A stretch of DNA of 64,000 bases from RYN-428 sp035551995. Lineage in GTDB: Bacteria; Planctomycetota; Phycisphaerae; Tepidisphaerales; Tepidisphaeraceae. The DNA is taken from NCBI GenBank assembly GCA_035551995.1, contig DASZME010000027.1, positions 1-64,000 on the forward strand, given 5' to 3'. Each line of letters opens with the position of its first letter. The stretch's first letter is position 1. A program made the translations under genes and the position numbers. This document shows positions 10,241 to 18,881 of the stretch, piece by piece. Below the pieces are notes generated by a model. The model was not told the origin of the DNA and searched no databases. It saw nothing but the letters and a program-made list of their open reading frames with translations.

Positions 10241-10774
10241 TCAGCGTTCCGATGTCGAAGGGATGCCGCCGATCCCTGAATCAATTTTCTTGGCCAGGAC
10301 GTCCAGATGGCCGTTGAGCTTGAGGAGCAGGCGCTGAAAATGCGTCTGCTCGTCGCGCGAAAGGCCGCCCATGATATTGTCGATTTGTCCGCCGTGGCCA
10401 TTCATCATTCGTTCGATCAGCCGCCGGGCCTTTGGCGTCAGGGTCACTTGGCGGGCGCGCAGGTCGTCGGGCATTCCTTCGCGTACCACCATCCCAAGGC
10501 GTTGCAGGCGATCGACTACTCCAGTGACGCTCGGCGGGCGGATAATCAAACGCTCGCTCAGGTCGGTCAGCCGCAGCCCGGGCAGTCCCTCGGCCTCGGC
10601 GCGATGCAAAACCCGCAAGACGCCCCACTGCGATCCGGTAATCCCGAATTTGGCGAAGTACGGCTGCATCACGCGCTCGACCAGGCCCAGCGTGCAAAGC
10701 ATCGCCCGAAACGCGACGTCGCCCGCTCGCTCCGACGATAAGGCGCCGGCGGTCTCGATCGCTTTTCCGTTCAT
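10241..10774 (-). CDS. MarR-family transcriptional regulator
   Basis: Dimeric winged-helix repressor, probably controlling the downstream efflux operon and itself. Seen: a helical dimerisation N-terminus and a wHTH core SQWGVLRVLHRAE...LTDLSERLIIRPPSVTGVVDRLQ with the wing RQVTLTPKARRL, then the C-terminal dimer helices. At 177 residues it is slightly longer than the usual 140-160. A TTG nine bases upstream (10783) is an alternative start. An inverted repeat overlapping a plausible -10 lies about 30 bases upstream and suits autoregulation. In family members a small ligand, often an efflux substrate, releases the DNA. The gap to the adaptor gene is 91 bases. Confidence 0.92.
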   Translation of the reverse strand: MNGKAIETAGALSSERAGDVAFRAMLCTLGLVERVMQPYFAKFGITGSQWGVLRVLHRAEAEGLPGLRLTDLSERLIIRPPSVTGVVDRLQRLGMVVREGMPDDLRARQVTLTPKARRLIERMMNGHGGQIDNIMGGLSRDEQTHFQRLLLKLNGHLDVLAKKIDSGIGGIPSTSER

Positions 10775-10803
10775 CGAGGCCAAGATGCGCCCGTCCTCTC
10801 GCT

Positions 10804-10825
10804 ATTAATTAGCATCCTAATAAAT
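10804..10825. promoter_or_regulatory. Candidate MarR operator (inverted repeat)
   Basis: ATTAATTAG, four bases, CTAATAAAT: a 9-bp-arm inverted repeat with one mismatch and a TTAG-N4-CTAA core of the kind bound by MarR dimers. It overlaps TATATT (10828-10823 on the minus strand), a plausible -10 for the marR-efflux operon. The assignment comes from position and symmetry only. Confidence 0.5.
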
Positions 10826-10965
10826 ATACGGTCCAGCGTCCGGCGTGTTTGCGGAAATCCGCGATGACATGTTCCGCCGATGATTTGAAATAGTCGCCCC
10901 GGGCGGTCTTGTTTAGGTGACGAACCGCGTCGTGAAGGAAAAGTCGTTGAAACGATAGTCTAACA

Positions 10966-10993
10966 TTGACTCACCGGCTGTGTCTCCTACAAT
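10966..10993 (+). promoter_or_regulatory. Sigma-70-type promoter for the TolC-like gene
   Basis: TTGACT (10966-10971), a 16-base spacer and TACAAT (10988-10993). Transcription would begin near 11000, downstream of the GTG at 10980 and the ATG at 10992, so it supports translation starting at the ATG at 11028. Confidence 0.6.
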
Positions 10994-11027
10994 GTTCGCC
11001 TCAACTGGACCCATTAGGATAATTTTC

Positions 11028-12773
11028 ATGAACCGACCGAGACGCCGCAGGTTTGGCGGGGCCGTTACCTTGATGTTTTTGTCGTCCGCCCTCGTAACGG
11101 CGGCGGGCTGCGCGACCAATCAGAAAGCGGAAATCGCAACTTATCGCAAAGAACTCGACGGCGCCGACCCACGTCCGTTCGTGTATCACGCCGGCGACCC
11201 GCTGACGCTCGAGGGCGCCATTTACCTGGCCAATCGCAACGACGAAGCGCTGGCCTCCGAGGGGGAGAATTACCTGCAGGCGGTGATCGATAAGGAACGG
11301 CAATTTTCCACGCTCTTCCCGTCGATCAGCCTTTCCCCCACGTATTCGTGGCTAAGCAGCCGCTCGGGCATCGGAGGCGCGGGGACGATCGCGACCGGCA
11401 CCGGCGGCGGCGGCGCGGGAACGGGCGGCGCCGGCGGAACGCAGGTCATCGGGATCGGATCCGAAAAAGCGAGCCAGTTCGACGTTCCCCTGGTCGCCAG
11501 CTACAACGTGTTCAACGGCTTTGCCGATATTTCCAATATTCGCCGCGCCGGATACACGTCGCAACAGCAGCGGGCATTGCTGCTGGATTTGCAGCAGACT
11601 ACCTTTCTGAACGTCGCGCAGGCGTACTATACGGTGTTGACCAACGAGCGTTCGGTGGTCGTTTTACTGAACAGCGTGAAAGTGCAAAACGAGACCGTGC
11701 GCGATATGCAGGGCCGTCAGCGCGCCGGCCTTGCCCGCCCGCTGGACGTGGCTCAAAGCGAAGCCCAGGACGCGGCCACCCGCGTCCAGCTGATCCAGGC
11801 GCAAAACAACGTCCGAACGGCGCGGATCGCATTGGCGTTTCTCACCAACGCCCCGGTTCAGGACGCGAAATTATCCGATCGCCTGATGGTGCCCAGGAAT
11901 CTTGCCCCCGCCGACGACGCGCTGAAGTTCGCCGTCCGCACCCGCCAGGACGTGCAGGCCGGCGAAGCCGCCGTCGAGGCGGCGCGCCAGAACGTGCAGG
12001 CCGCCATCGCCCAGTATTATCCGTCGGTCACGCTCAACGTCGATTATTTTCTGCACAAGGAAAGCATCAGCACCGGCACCGTCTGGGAAAGCCTGCTGAC
12101 GGTCAATCTCCCGATTTTCACGTTTGGAGAAATCGACGCCAACGTGCGCCAGGCATGGTCGCAGCTTCGCCAGACCTGGCTGACCGATCAGCGCAATCAC
12201 CGGACGGTCACCGAGCAAATTCGCACGGCCTACGAGAACCTCACCGGCAGCAAACTTCGGATCGCCGAACTCCGGATCGAAACCTCCGCCGCCCGCGAAG
12301 CCCTGCAACAGGCGCAATTCTCCTATCAAGCCGGCCTGGCCACCAACCTCGATGTGCTGACGGCGACGCAATCCCTGCTCACTTCGCAATTGGCGCTTGT
12401 GACCGAAGAACTCAACTACAAGGTGGATTACGTGCAGGTGCTTCGGTCCGAGGGCCAGATTCCACGTCCGGATTCGGGCACGGTATTGAGCACGGGGCCG
12501 ACCTCTCAACCGGCCGAGGATGAATTGACGACGCCGGGACCCGGCGAATTGCAAACGACAAATCCGTCCGTGCCGTCGGCGACGAACCCGACGACGGCGC
12601 CGGCGACGACGACCAATCCGTCCACAGCGCCGCCCATCGACGCTGGCGCCAATAATCCTGCGCCGCCATCGGCCACGAACCCGGCGACCACGCCGGCGAC
12701 CGGCGCGACCACGAATCCCGCGGCTGGATCCGCGACAAATCCGGCGACGACGGCGCCGGGAATCGTTCAATGA
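11028..12773 (+). CDS. TolC-family outer-membrane lipoprotein with low-complexity tail
   Basis: Outer-membrane efflux or secretion channel. Seen: an N-terminal basic stretch, hydrophobic core and lipobox ending TAAGC, then two OEP repeats with long helices (for example QQTTFLNVAQAYYTVLTNERS and the second repeat around TTQ/QAGLATNLDVLTATQSLL). After about residue 495 the protein becomes an Asn-Pro-Thr-Ala repeat tail of some 85 residues that is not part of the fold. The gene is divergent from marR and shares its intergenic region. This locus thus has two outer-membrane factors of different subtypes; the second could serve another inner-membrane pump. A glycine/alanine-rich loop lies near residues 120-150. 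Confidence 0.9.
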   Translation: MNRPRRRRFGGAVTLMFLSSALVTAAGCATNQKAEIATYRKELDGADPRPFVYHAGDPLTLEGAIYLANRNDEALASEGENYLQAVIDKERQFSTLFPSISLSPTYSWLSSRSGIGGAGTIATGTGGGGAGTGGAGGTQVIGIGSEKASQFDVPLVASYNVFNGFADISNIRRAGYTSQQQRALLLDLQQTTFLNVAQAYYTVLTNERSVVVLLNSVKVQNETVRDMQGRQRAGLARPLDVAQSEAQDAATRVQLIQAQNNVRTARIALAFLTNAPVQDAKLSDRLMVPRNLAPADDALKFAVRTRQDVQAGEAAVEAARQNVQAAIAQYYPSVTLNVDYFLHKESISTGTVWESLLTVNLPIFTFGEIDANVRQAWSQLRQTWLTDQRNHRTVTEQIRTAYENLTGSKLRIAELRIETSAAREALQQAQFSYQAGLATNLDVLTATQSLLTSQLALVTEELNYKVDYVQVLRSEGQIPRPDSGTVLSTGPTSQPAEDELTTPGPGELQTTNPSVPSATNPTTAPATTTNPSTAPPIDAGANNPAPPSATNPATTPATGATTNPAAGSATNPATTAPGIVQ

Positions 12774-12836
12774 TTCGCCCGTCTCGTTTGGAGGCGCGAC
12801 TTCCTCGTTCCTCCGCGGCGTTTTCGATGGTTCATC

Positions 12837-12929
12837 CGCCCTGCTTGCAGGGCGCGTCGGGGGACGTACACTTTTCGTCGGCGATTCTCGATGGACCGGC
12901 GCGACTCGACGCGCCCCGCAAGCAGGGCG
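12837..12929. repeat. Inverted pair of GCCCTGCTTGCAGGGC-type palindromes
   Basis: Two copies of a 23-bp element lie in opposite orientation at 12837-12859 and 12907-12929, matching at 22 of 23 positions; each is itself palindromic. They belong to the same family as the elements at 26112, 27006, 47035 and 56379. They occupy the gap between the TolC-like gene and aroA and could end transcription or protect RNA ends. No protein is encoded here. Confidence 0.75.
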
Positions 12930-12994
12930 CTAAGCCATCAGGAGTGTTTCCCGCGGATTTCCAACTATGACCTCCGGATGCCGACGTGATTCCG

Positions 12995-14296
12995 ATGACT
13001 GAACTTTCCATTCAAACCATCGATCGGCCGTTTGACGTGAAAATGTCGCCGCCGGGATCGAAGAGCCTGACGAACCGCGCCTTGGTTTTGGCCGCGCTGG
13101 CGCAGGGGACGAGCGAGTTGACCAACGTGTTGTTCGCGGACGACACGCTGTTGATGTTGGAGAATCTCGATCGGCTTGGATTTTCGCGGCGGATCGATCG
13201 GGCAAACGGCGCCGTCGCCGTCGTGGGGCGGGCCGGGGAAATCCCTGCATTGGGCGCCGAGCTTATGTGCGGGAACAGCGGAACCACGATCCGCTTTCTC
13301 GCGGGCCTCTGCGCCTTGGGCCGTGGCTCTTTCCGGCTCGACGGGATTCCCCGCATGCGCCAGCGCCCCATTGGGCCGTTGATCGACCTCCTGAGAAACC
13401 TCGGCGTTCGCGCGGGATATGAGATGAGCGAAGGCTATCCCCCCGTCACCATTCATGGCGACCGGTTGCCCGGCGGCCGTTGCCGGTTCGGCGCTTCGGC
13501 CTCGTCGCAGTTCCTGTCGGCCGTGCTGCAAGTGGCGCCCTACGCGCGACATGAAGTTCGCGTCGACTTGGAGACGCCCCAAACCAGCTGGCCCTATATC
13601 GCCATGACAATGCGGCTGATGGACGAGTTTCACCACACCGCCGAGCTTATTCGCGACGTCAACACAGGCGACCCAAAACAAATCGTCATCCCGCAAGGCG
13701 GCTATCGCGCGACGAATTATGCAATTGAACCAGATGCAAGCAACGCCAGCTACTTCCTTGCCGCGGCCGCGATTCATCCCGGCTCGACGATGGTGATCGA
13801 AGGATTGGGAAGGCGGAGCCTGCAGGGGGATGTCGGGTTCGCCGAGGTGCTGGGCCGGATGGGCGCGAGCGTGGAATATCGGCCCGACGCGATTTCGGTC
13901 ACCGGCCCGGCTCGGTTGGAAGCGATCGACGTGGATTTGTCCGCGATGCCGGATACCGCCCAGACCCTTGCCGTCGCCGCCCTCTTTGCCGATGGCGCCA
14001 CGACGATCCGCGGGCTTCACACGCTGCGCGTCAAGGAGACCGATCGGATCGCCGCTCTGGCGACGGAGCTACAGAAATTGGGGGCTAAGGTGGTCATCGA
14101 AGGCGATGATCTGACGATCCATCCGCCGAAGCGGATCGTGCCTACGTCGATCGCCACATATGACGATCATCGGATGGCCATGAGTTTTGCGTTGGCCGGC
14201 ACGAAATCAGCCGGGATCGTCATTCTCGATCCGATGTGCGTGAACAAGACGTATCCGACCTACTTTGGCGATTTGGCGTTATTGTCGGGAAAGTAG
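12995..14296 (+). CDS. aroA: 3-phosphoshikimate 1-carboxyvinyltransferase (EPSP synthase)
   Basis: Sixth step of the shikimate pathway: shikimate-3-phosphate plus phosphoenolpyruvate gives EPSP, on the way to chorismate and aromatic amino acids. Seen: MSPPGSKSLTNRALVLAAL (substrate-binding lysine and serine), GNSGTTIRFLAG, the LRVKETDRIAALATELQKLG signature near the C-terminus and YDDHRMAMSFAL. At 433 residues it has the normal length, with both inside-out alpha/beta domains. The ATG at 12995 is preferred over a GTG nine bases upstream because the family starts a few residues before the PPGSKS motif. It stands alone, with no other shikimate gene in the window. Confidence 0.97.
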   Translation: MTELSIQTIDRPFDVKMSPPGSKSLTNRALVLAALAQGTSELTNVLFADDTLLMLENLDRLGFSRRIDRANGAVAVVGRAGEIPALGAELMCGNSGTTIRFLAGLCALGRGSFRLDGIPRMRQRPIGPLIDLLRNLGVRAGYEMSEGYPPVTIHGDRLPGGRCRFGASASSQFLSAVLQVAPYARHEVRVDLETPQTSWPYIAMTMRLMDEFHHTAELIRDVNTGDPKQIVIPQGGYRATNYAIEPDASNASYFLAAAAIHPGSTMVIEGLGRRSLQGDVGFAEVLGRMGASVEYRPDAISVTGPARLEAIDVDLSAMPDTAQTLAVAALFADGATTIRGLHTLRVKETDRIAALATELQKLGAKVVIEGDDLTIHPPKRIVPTSIATYDDHRMAMSFALAGTKSAGIVILDPMCVNKTYPTYFGDLALLSGK

Positions 14297-14355
14297 GCGA
14301 GAGAAAGCGGACTTGCGTCTTCGTGGCGAGGCGAGCGATGTTGAGGCGCCGAGTG

Positions 14356-15378
14356 TTACGCTTCGATCGTGATCCGCCGTCGGCGAGTGATCAAAGCAGT
14401 TGCCGTCATCATTAGGAATAAGCCGCATGATGCCGGCTCAGGCACGACGTTATATCCAATAATATCAAGGGCGGTGATTTCATTGGTTCCAAGATTGACC
14501 TGCGCGCCGGGGCCGCCATAGGCATCCTGTAATTGGGCGGGGGAATTACCGGAAGTGTCGCCGGTGCCCGTTCCGCCGTTTCCCCAATCGGCGAAGTCCG
14601 CGCCGTTGGCGCCGTTTTGGTTGAAGTAAACCAGAGGAGTCACGCCGCCATTGATCGAGAAATAGGCGGTTTTGGACGGGTCCATCGTGAAACTGCGCGT
14701 GTTAGCGGCACTGTAGCGATAAAGGTCGAGAACCCCGACCGCGCCGCTGGGACTTGCCTGCCCGCTGTAGGCTCCGGTGAGCTGCAAGGCCGATCCGGGA
14801 CCGCCGATTCCGAGGACTTCGTCGATTTCGTGTCCGGCCACCGCTTGTAGATCGTAGTAGCTGGGATTTTGCGTGCCGGTTCTGGAGAGATTCATGATGG
14901 ACGTGTTCAGGCTGATGGTGCCGTCGGAGCCACTATAGTTGGCGTAGCCAAGCGTTCGGGCAAGCGCGGTTTGCTCTCGTATGTTGGGGTCGCCGTTGAC
15001 GGGATTGTTCGGCCCCGGCGATAGCGAGGCGATGGCGGTCGTGTCGTTTGCGGACAGCGTCTGCTTGGTCCCGAGTTCGCTCAGATACGTCGTATATGGA
15101 ACGGTGTAATATGCCGTGGAGCTTCCGCCCAGACCGGAGGATGTCTCCTGGAACGTGATTGTAACAGAAACATTATTCAGAACGAATGACTCCAGCCTTC
15201 CAATGGCCGCATTAATACCCGCCTCGATCGTCGTGGCGTTGGAGTCGTTTATGATCGAGGTATCGAAGGTCGGGGTGATAATCAAATTGGCCCGCGCGGG
15301 CGTTGAAATGCCCAGAGCGCCGGCCAGACAAACCGCAGAAGCGAGAGATACGCCGCGAACGGCAGATTTTTTCCACAT
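14356..15378 (-). CDS. Secreted PEP-CTERM protein, putative metalloprotease-like
   Basis: Exported protein carrying a PEP-CTERM sorting tag: VPEPASCGLFLMMTATALI followed by RRRR at the C-terminus, which an exosortase elsewhere in the genome would process. A signal peptide covers about residues 1-30. The central part contains GHEIDEVLGIGG near residue 182, resembling the HE-containing helix of the NF038122-type metalloprotease family, but the second zinc histidine of a classical HExxH is absent. Peptidase activity is therefore uncertain. The mature protein is rich in Ser, Thr, Asn and Gly, as expected for a surface or matrix protein. A good promoter lies directly upstream. Confidence 0.85.
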   Translation of the reverse strand: MWKKSAVRGVSLASAVCLAGALGISTPARANLIITPTFDTSIINDSNATTIEAGINAAIGRLESFVLNNVSVTITFQETSSGLGGSSTAYYTVPYTTYLSELGTKQTLSANDTTAIASLSPGPNNPVNGDPNIREQTALARTLGYANYSGSDGTISLNTSIMNLSRTGTQNPSYYDLQAVAGHEIDEVLGIGGPGSALQLTGAYSGQASPSGAVGVLDLYRYSAANTRSFTMDPSKTAYFSINGGVTPLVYFNQNGANGADFADWGNGGTGTGDTSGNSPAQLQDAYGGPGAQVNLGTNEITALDIIGYNVVPEPASCGLFLMMTATALITRRRRITIEA

Positions 15379-15433
15379 TCAGCACCCTCAGCCCGAAGTT
15401 TCCGCCAGAGCGATGTAGAATCCTTATGGTAAA

Positions 15434-15462
15434 AACATACCATGTATTGAAGCGTGGTGCAA
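15434..15462 (-). promoter_or_regulatory. Promoter of the PEP-CTERM metalloprotease-like gene
   Basis: On the minus strand TTGCAC (15462-15457), a 17-base spacer and TATGTT (15439-15434). The -10 lies inside an inverted repeat ATGGTA-N6-TACCAT (15426-15443), which may be an operator. Confidence 0.55.
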
Positions 15463-15619
15463 GGAAACTTGTGTAATTTCTAACCATCTTTTGGACCTTG
15501 CGCGGGCTCAACAGACTGAATGCTTCGATTGTTAGTGAAGAACCCGAATCGTCGCAAATATTGTTCAATTCCAAAGACCATGCTGGAGAGGGATCGTCCT
15601 TTGACTATGCTGGCTGGCG

Positions 15620-16495
15620 ATGGACCTTAAGAATGTTCAGACCGCTCGGGGGACGATGGAAGGACTCATCGTTTCAACCGGCGCACCGCCGGGAACGTCG
15701 CATGATCGCAGCTGGCTTGAACTGTTTCCTCCGCGCGCGATCGAGTGGAATCGGCTCGAGCTTCCGCTGGAGAATCTTCCGGCGGCCCTGTCTGGCCTTC
15801 GCATTTTGCACCTGAGTGATCTGCACTTTCGCCGGCGCTGGCCAATTGTCTATGACGCACTGCTCGACCGCATCGCGGCCGATCCCCCGGACCTGCTGCT
15901 CTTTACCGGGGATTGGGTGAACAACAAGCGCAACCATCGGCCGGCGATGCCGCTGGTCCGGCGAATGATCGCTGGCTTCAAAGCGCGGATCGGCTGCTTC
16001 GCCATCCACGGCAACCACGACAATTACGCCATCGGCCAGGAACTTGCCGACTCGCATGTCACCTTTCTCGATGGGCGCCGCCGGTTGATCGACACCCCGC
16101 GCGGACCGATCGAGCTGATCGGATTTCCCGGTAAGGATCGGATCGAACTCACCGCCGAATTTATGGCGTCGCTGCCACCGCGAGCGGCGGATGTTCCGCG
16201 GATTGTGCTATCGCATTTTCCCGATCATCTAAAGCGAAGCGGCGGGCTGCAGGCCGATCTTTTTCTCGCCGGCCATACGCACGGCGGGCAAATCTGCCTC
16301 CCCGACGGCAAACCGCTGATCTGGCATGACGCGCTGCCCAGGCCCCTGGCAAAAGGGGCGCATCGAATCGGCAAGACTTGGCTGGTGGTGAGTCGGGGGC
16401 TTGGATTCACGGGCGTCGCGATCCGGGCGAATTGTCCGCCGGAGGTGGTTGAGATCGTTCTGGTCCCCACGGCCACTACTGGCGGCCTTCCGTGA
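15620..16495 (+). CDS. Metallophosphoesterase, YkuE-like
   Basis: Calcineurin-like phosphoesterase with a two-metal centre. Seen, in order: LRILHLSDLHF (metal ligands D and H), LLLFTGDWVNNK (bridging D), GCFAIHGNHDNYA (GNHD), IVLSHFPDH and AGHTHGGQ (GHxH). This is the full set of the family. At 291 residues it matches YkuE/LpxG-like enzymes, some of which cleave UDP-diacylglucosamine or other membrane-linked phosphoesters. No clear signal peptide or membrane span is present. An ATG at 15656 is an alternative start. It converges with the next gene after 25 bases. The substrate is unknown. Confidence 0.9.
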   Translation: MDLKNVQTARGTMEGLIVSTGAPPGTSHDRSWLELFPPRAIEWNRLELPLENLPAALSGLRILHLSDLHFRRRWPIVYDALLDRIAADPPDLLLFTGDWVNNKRNHRPAMPLVRRMIAGFKARIGCFAIHGNHDNYAIGQELADSHVTFLDGRRRLIDTPRGPIELIGFPGKDRIELTAEFMASLPPRAADVPRIVLSHFPDHLKRSGGLQADLFLAGHTHGGQICLPDGKPLIWHDALPRPLAKGAHRIGKTWLVVSRGLGFTGVAIRANCPPEVVEIVLVPTATTGGLP

Positions 16496-16520
16496 ACGCA
16501 ATGATCGAGACACGACTTCA

Positions 16521-17174
16521 TTAAGACGTCGCATTGCGATCATCTCTCATCGTGTTGTACGACGGTGTCCGGCGGCGTCGCGTCAGGCCAAAGAGGAAGA
16601 TCGGCGCCCCGACGAAAATAAATCCCGGCTCCGGCGCCGACGCCGAAACCACCGGCCCCTGACCGGGCGTGGGCGCCGTCGCCGGCGCGGTAAATGTCAC
16701 GTCTAAGTTAGTGATCACATACGCATGATGCGACCATCCCCCGCCGGACCATTTTATCTTGTCGATCGAGGGCGCCGAGACGGTGATCGGAAGATTATCG
16801 CCGATGGAAGAGAGCACGACCCTCTTGACGGCCACGCGATGGCGCTTGTCGAACGCCACAAGCCTGAAGCGGTTCTTGGCGACCGATACCGAGGCGTTTT
16901 CGATCGTCATCGTGATCGTGGCGATGGGCTCTTTAAATACGGCGTTTCCCGAGTAATACCTTGCCGCCTGTGATGCCGGAAATAAAGGGGATTCCACGCC
17001 GAGGGATTGCAGTAAAGTCGCGGCCAGCGGAGCATACTTCGGACCCGTGGGATTAATTCTTACGCCCATTACCGCGTCGTCGTGGGCACTATCAAACAAG
17101 ATCACCGCCCCATGACAGTGCGAAACGCCAAAAAGGATGGCGATCAATCCAAAGACCTTGTTGTACTTGCCCAT
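16521..17174 (-). CDS. PEP-CTERM sorted secreted protein of unknown function
   Basis: A 217-residue exported protein. Seen: a signal peptide (KVFGLIAILFGVSHCHG), a beta-rich middle region, a Pro/Thr/Ala-rich linker, then a PEP-CTERM tag: APEPGFIFVGAPIFLFG followed by RRRR. The tag has the usual three parts (PEP motif, hydrophobic segment, basic end), with about 15 further residues after the arginines, longer than usual. No catalytic motif was recognised. It is the second PEP-CTERM protein within 3 kb, so this organism almost certainly has an exosortase, though none is encoded in this window. Confidence 0.75.
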   Translation of the reverse strand: MGKYNKVFGLIAILFGVSHCHGAVILFDSAHDDAVMGVRINPTGPKYAPLAATLLQSLGVESPLFPASQAARYYSGNAVFKEPIATITMTIENASVSVAKNRFRLVAFDKRHRVAVKRVVLSSIGDNLPITVSAPSIDKIKWSGGGWSHHAYVITNLDVTFTAPATAPTPGQGPVVSASAPEPGFIFVGAPIFLFGLTRRRRTPSYNTMRDDRNATS

Positions 17175-17519
17175 ACTTCTCCCATGCCCGCGCGAACGTT
17201 GAAATCCGCAAGTTTGACATCGGCCAAAAGAACGGCAGAGTTTGCTACTTGGTGGAAAACAGCGCGGGCCTGGAGAAATCAGAAAAAACCGGCGCCGAAG
17301 ACTGGAGCCGGCGGGTCGTTGACATACAATTTTATCGGCGAACCTGAAACGACTCCAGCCGGGAAGGAATCAAGTCCGATCATTCTTTAACCGGTTAAAG
17401 CGCTACCACCCGACGCCAAGAGCGCGTACAATGCGTTGACTGCCCGGAATGGACAGTGCGGGCGCCGATGGCGGGAAATTGGATTTGCCCCACGGGTTCG
17501 CTTAACGGAGATCGATCGC
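17175..17519. other. Intergenic region with a perfect 16-bp palindrome
   Basis: No gene is supported here. CTTTAACCGGTTAAAG at 17385-17400 is a perfect palindrome with an AACCGGTT centre, the form of many LacI-family operators. It lies 120 bases upstream of the small lipoprotein gene. A short plus-strand frame at 17082-17390 is basic and low in complexity and is not believed. Confidence 0.5.
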
Positions 17520-17963
17520 ATGAAGCACTTATCGCTTATCCCATTTTTGCTCTTGGCCGCGTTGTTTTCCGTCGGCTGCACCTATGACGCCGCCACCATC
17601 AGCGCCGAAGCGCCCGGCGGAACCCATGGCCAATGCAAGGCCATCGACGCGCCGGGTACTTATGCGCTGTTTCACGTCACTCAATTTGATATGTGGGGCG
17701 CCCCCGTCACGACCGAAAAATTGATCACCCTGAACCTAAAGGATAAAGACCACCTCGGATTCGAGTACATCATTCCAAAGGACCAGCAATACAACGGCGA
17801 CGCCAAATCGGAAGTGGTGGCGTATGCCGGTTCATTCAAACGCAATTTAGGTCCGATTACGTCGATCAATGAGAAATACTATTGGGCTGATCCCAACGAT
17901 TGGGACGGCTACTGGAAGAGCCGTCCCGAACGCGTGCTCGCCAAACGCGCGACGATGTATTGA
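17520..17963 (+). CDS. Small lipoprotein of unknown function
   Basis: A 147-residue predicted lipoprotein. Seen: a signal sequence with lipobox LFSVGC (lipidated cysteine near residue 19), then a mature domain of about 128 residues with alternating beta-like segments (GTYALFHVTQF, KLITLNLKDKDHLGFEYI). The frame is open further upstream, but the ATG at 17520 is preceded by GGAG and begins exactly at the signal peptide. A strong hairpin terminator follows within 60 bases. No family was recognised. Confidence 0.82.
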   Translation: MKHLSLIPFLLLAALFSVGCTYDAATISAEAPGGTHGQCKAIDAPGTYALFHVTQFDMWGAPVTTEKLITLNLKDKDHLGFEYIIPKDQQYNGDAKSEVVAYAGSFKRNLGPITSINEKYYWADPNDWDGYWKSRPERVLAKRATMY

Positions 17964-17996
17964 TACATCGCTTAGCGGACCAACTGGATCGCCAAC

Positions 17997-18053
17997 AAAA
18001 AACGCTTCGCTGCCGGTGGTCGCTTTGGCCACCACCGACAGCGAAGCGTTTTC
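17997..18053. terminator. Bidirectional rho-independent terminator
   Basis: A near-perfect hairpin with A-run and T-run flanks: AAAACGCTTCGCTG, one mismatch, CGGTGGT, then the matching right arm ending CAGCGAAGCGTTTT. It lies between two convergent genes (ends at 17963 and 18111) and can serve both. Confidence 0.9.
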
Positions 18054-18110
18054 GCTCCCGTCCGGGCTACATTACCGAAACACCCACCCTGTGATCATCC
18101 GCTTGCAAAA

Positions 18111-18755
18111 CTACGTGTGTGGTTGATGCTCTGGATCCAACGCCAGGTCATCCAGGTCGATCATCTCATCCTCGTCGGCATGCGGCGATGGCGTGTGCTC
18201 GTCGTCGGCGAGCAATTCCAGCCCGCCATCTTCTTCGGCCGCCTCGGGCGAAACCGGCTCGGCGACCTCTTCATCATGCAGCGCATGACTCTCGGCATGA
18301 CCGTGGTGCTCGCCCTCGGGAATCGGATCGAGGCCTTCGATCAGGTCTTCGACTTCGCTTTGCGCAGTCGGCGAAAGCGGGCCATTTTCGCCTTCGGAAT
18401 AACTATGGCCGGTGGCTTCCTCAAGATTGGCGGCGACTGGATGCAGATCTTCGTCGGCGGGAGAGCCGTCCACCTGCAAAACGAAAATCACCGGTCCGAT
18501 CTGCACGCTGTCGCCGGGATTCAACGTCGCTTCCTGAACGCGCTGGCCGTTGAGGTAGGTGCCGTTGGAACTGCCGAGGTCTTCCACGCGAAGCGTATCG
18601 CCGTCGCGGACCAATCGACAATGTTTGCGGGAAACTTCGCCGAGCGGAATGCGCAGATCGCAATCCTCCCGACGGCCCACCACCGTCATGTCACGCGCAA
18701 TGGAAAAACTCCGGCGGTCTCCATCGGATCGGAACATTACCAATATTGCCTGCAT
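18111..18755 (-). CDS. FHA-domain protein with acidic tail
   Basis: A phosphothreonine-binding forkhead-associated domain fills the first 100 residues. Seen: VGRREDCDLRIP, EVSRKHCRL (conserved SxxH) and GSSNGTYLNGQRV, all canonical. The remaining 110 residues are very acidic, rich in Glu, Asp, His and Ala, with no second domain. It lacks any kinase or membrane segment, so it probably works as a phosphorylation-dependent adaptor. The gene is divergent from hemW and converges with the small lipoprotein across a shared terminator. The cognate Ser/Thr kinase is not in the window. Confidence 0.9.
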   Translation of the reverse strand: MQAILVMFRSDGDRRSFSIARDMTVVGRREDCDLRIPLGEVSRKHCRLVRDGDTLRVEDLGSSNGTYLNGQRVQEATLNPGDSVQIGPVIFVLQVDGSPADEDLHPVAANLEEATGHSYSEGENGPLSPTAQSEVEDLIEGLDPIPEGEHHGHAESHALHDEEVAEPVSPEAAEEDGGLELLADDEHTPSPHADEDEMIDLDDLALDPEHQPHT

Positions 18756-18881
18756 GTCCCTAAACTTATCTTAGGACATCGCGTCGGGCAAGAGCAAAGT
18801 TGTTGCGACTGTTGCCGATCGGAAAAAGCGGAGGCCGATGAGTGAAATTCGCGCCCGGCCTTTGTTCGTCATGAGAATTTT

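Noticed and set aside
17082..17390. 102-codon plus-strand frame
   Set aside because: Basic, low in complexity, overlaps the start of the PEP-CTERM gene on the other strand and has no ribosome binding site.
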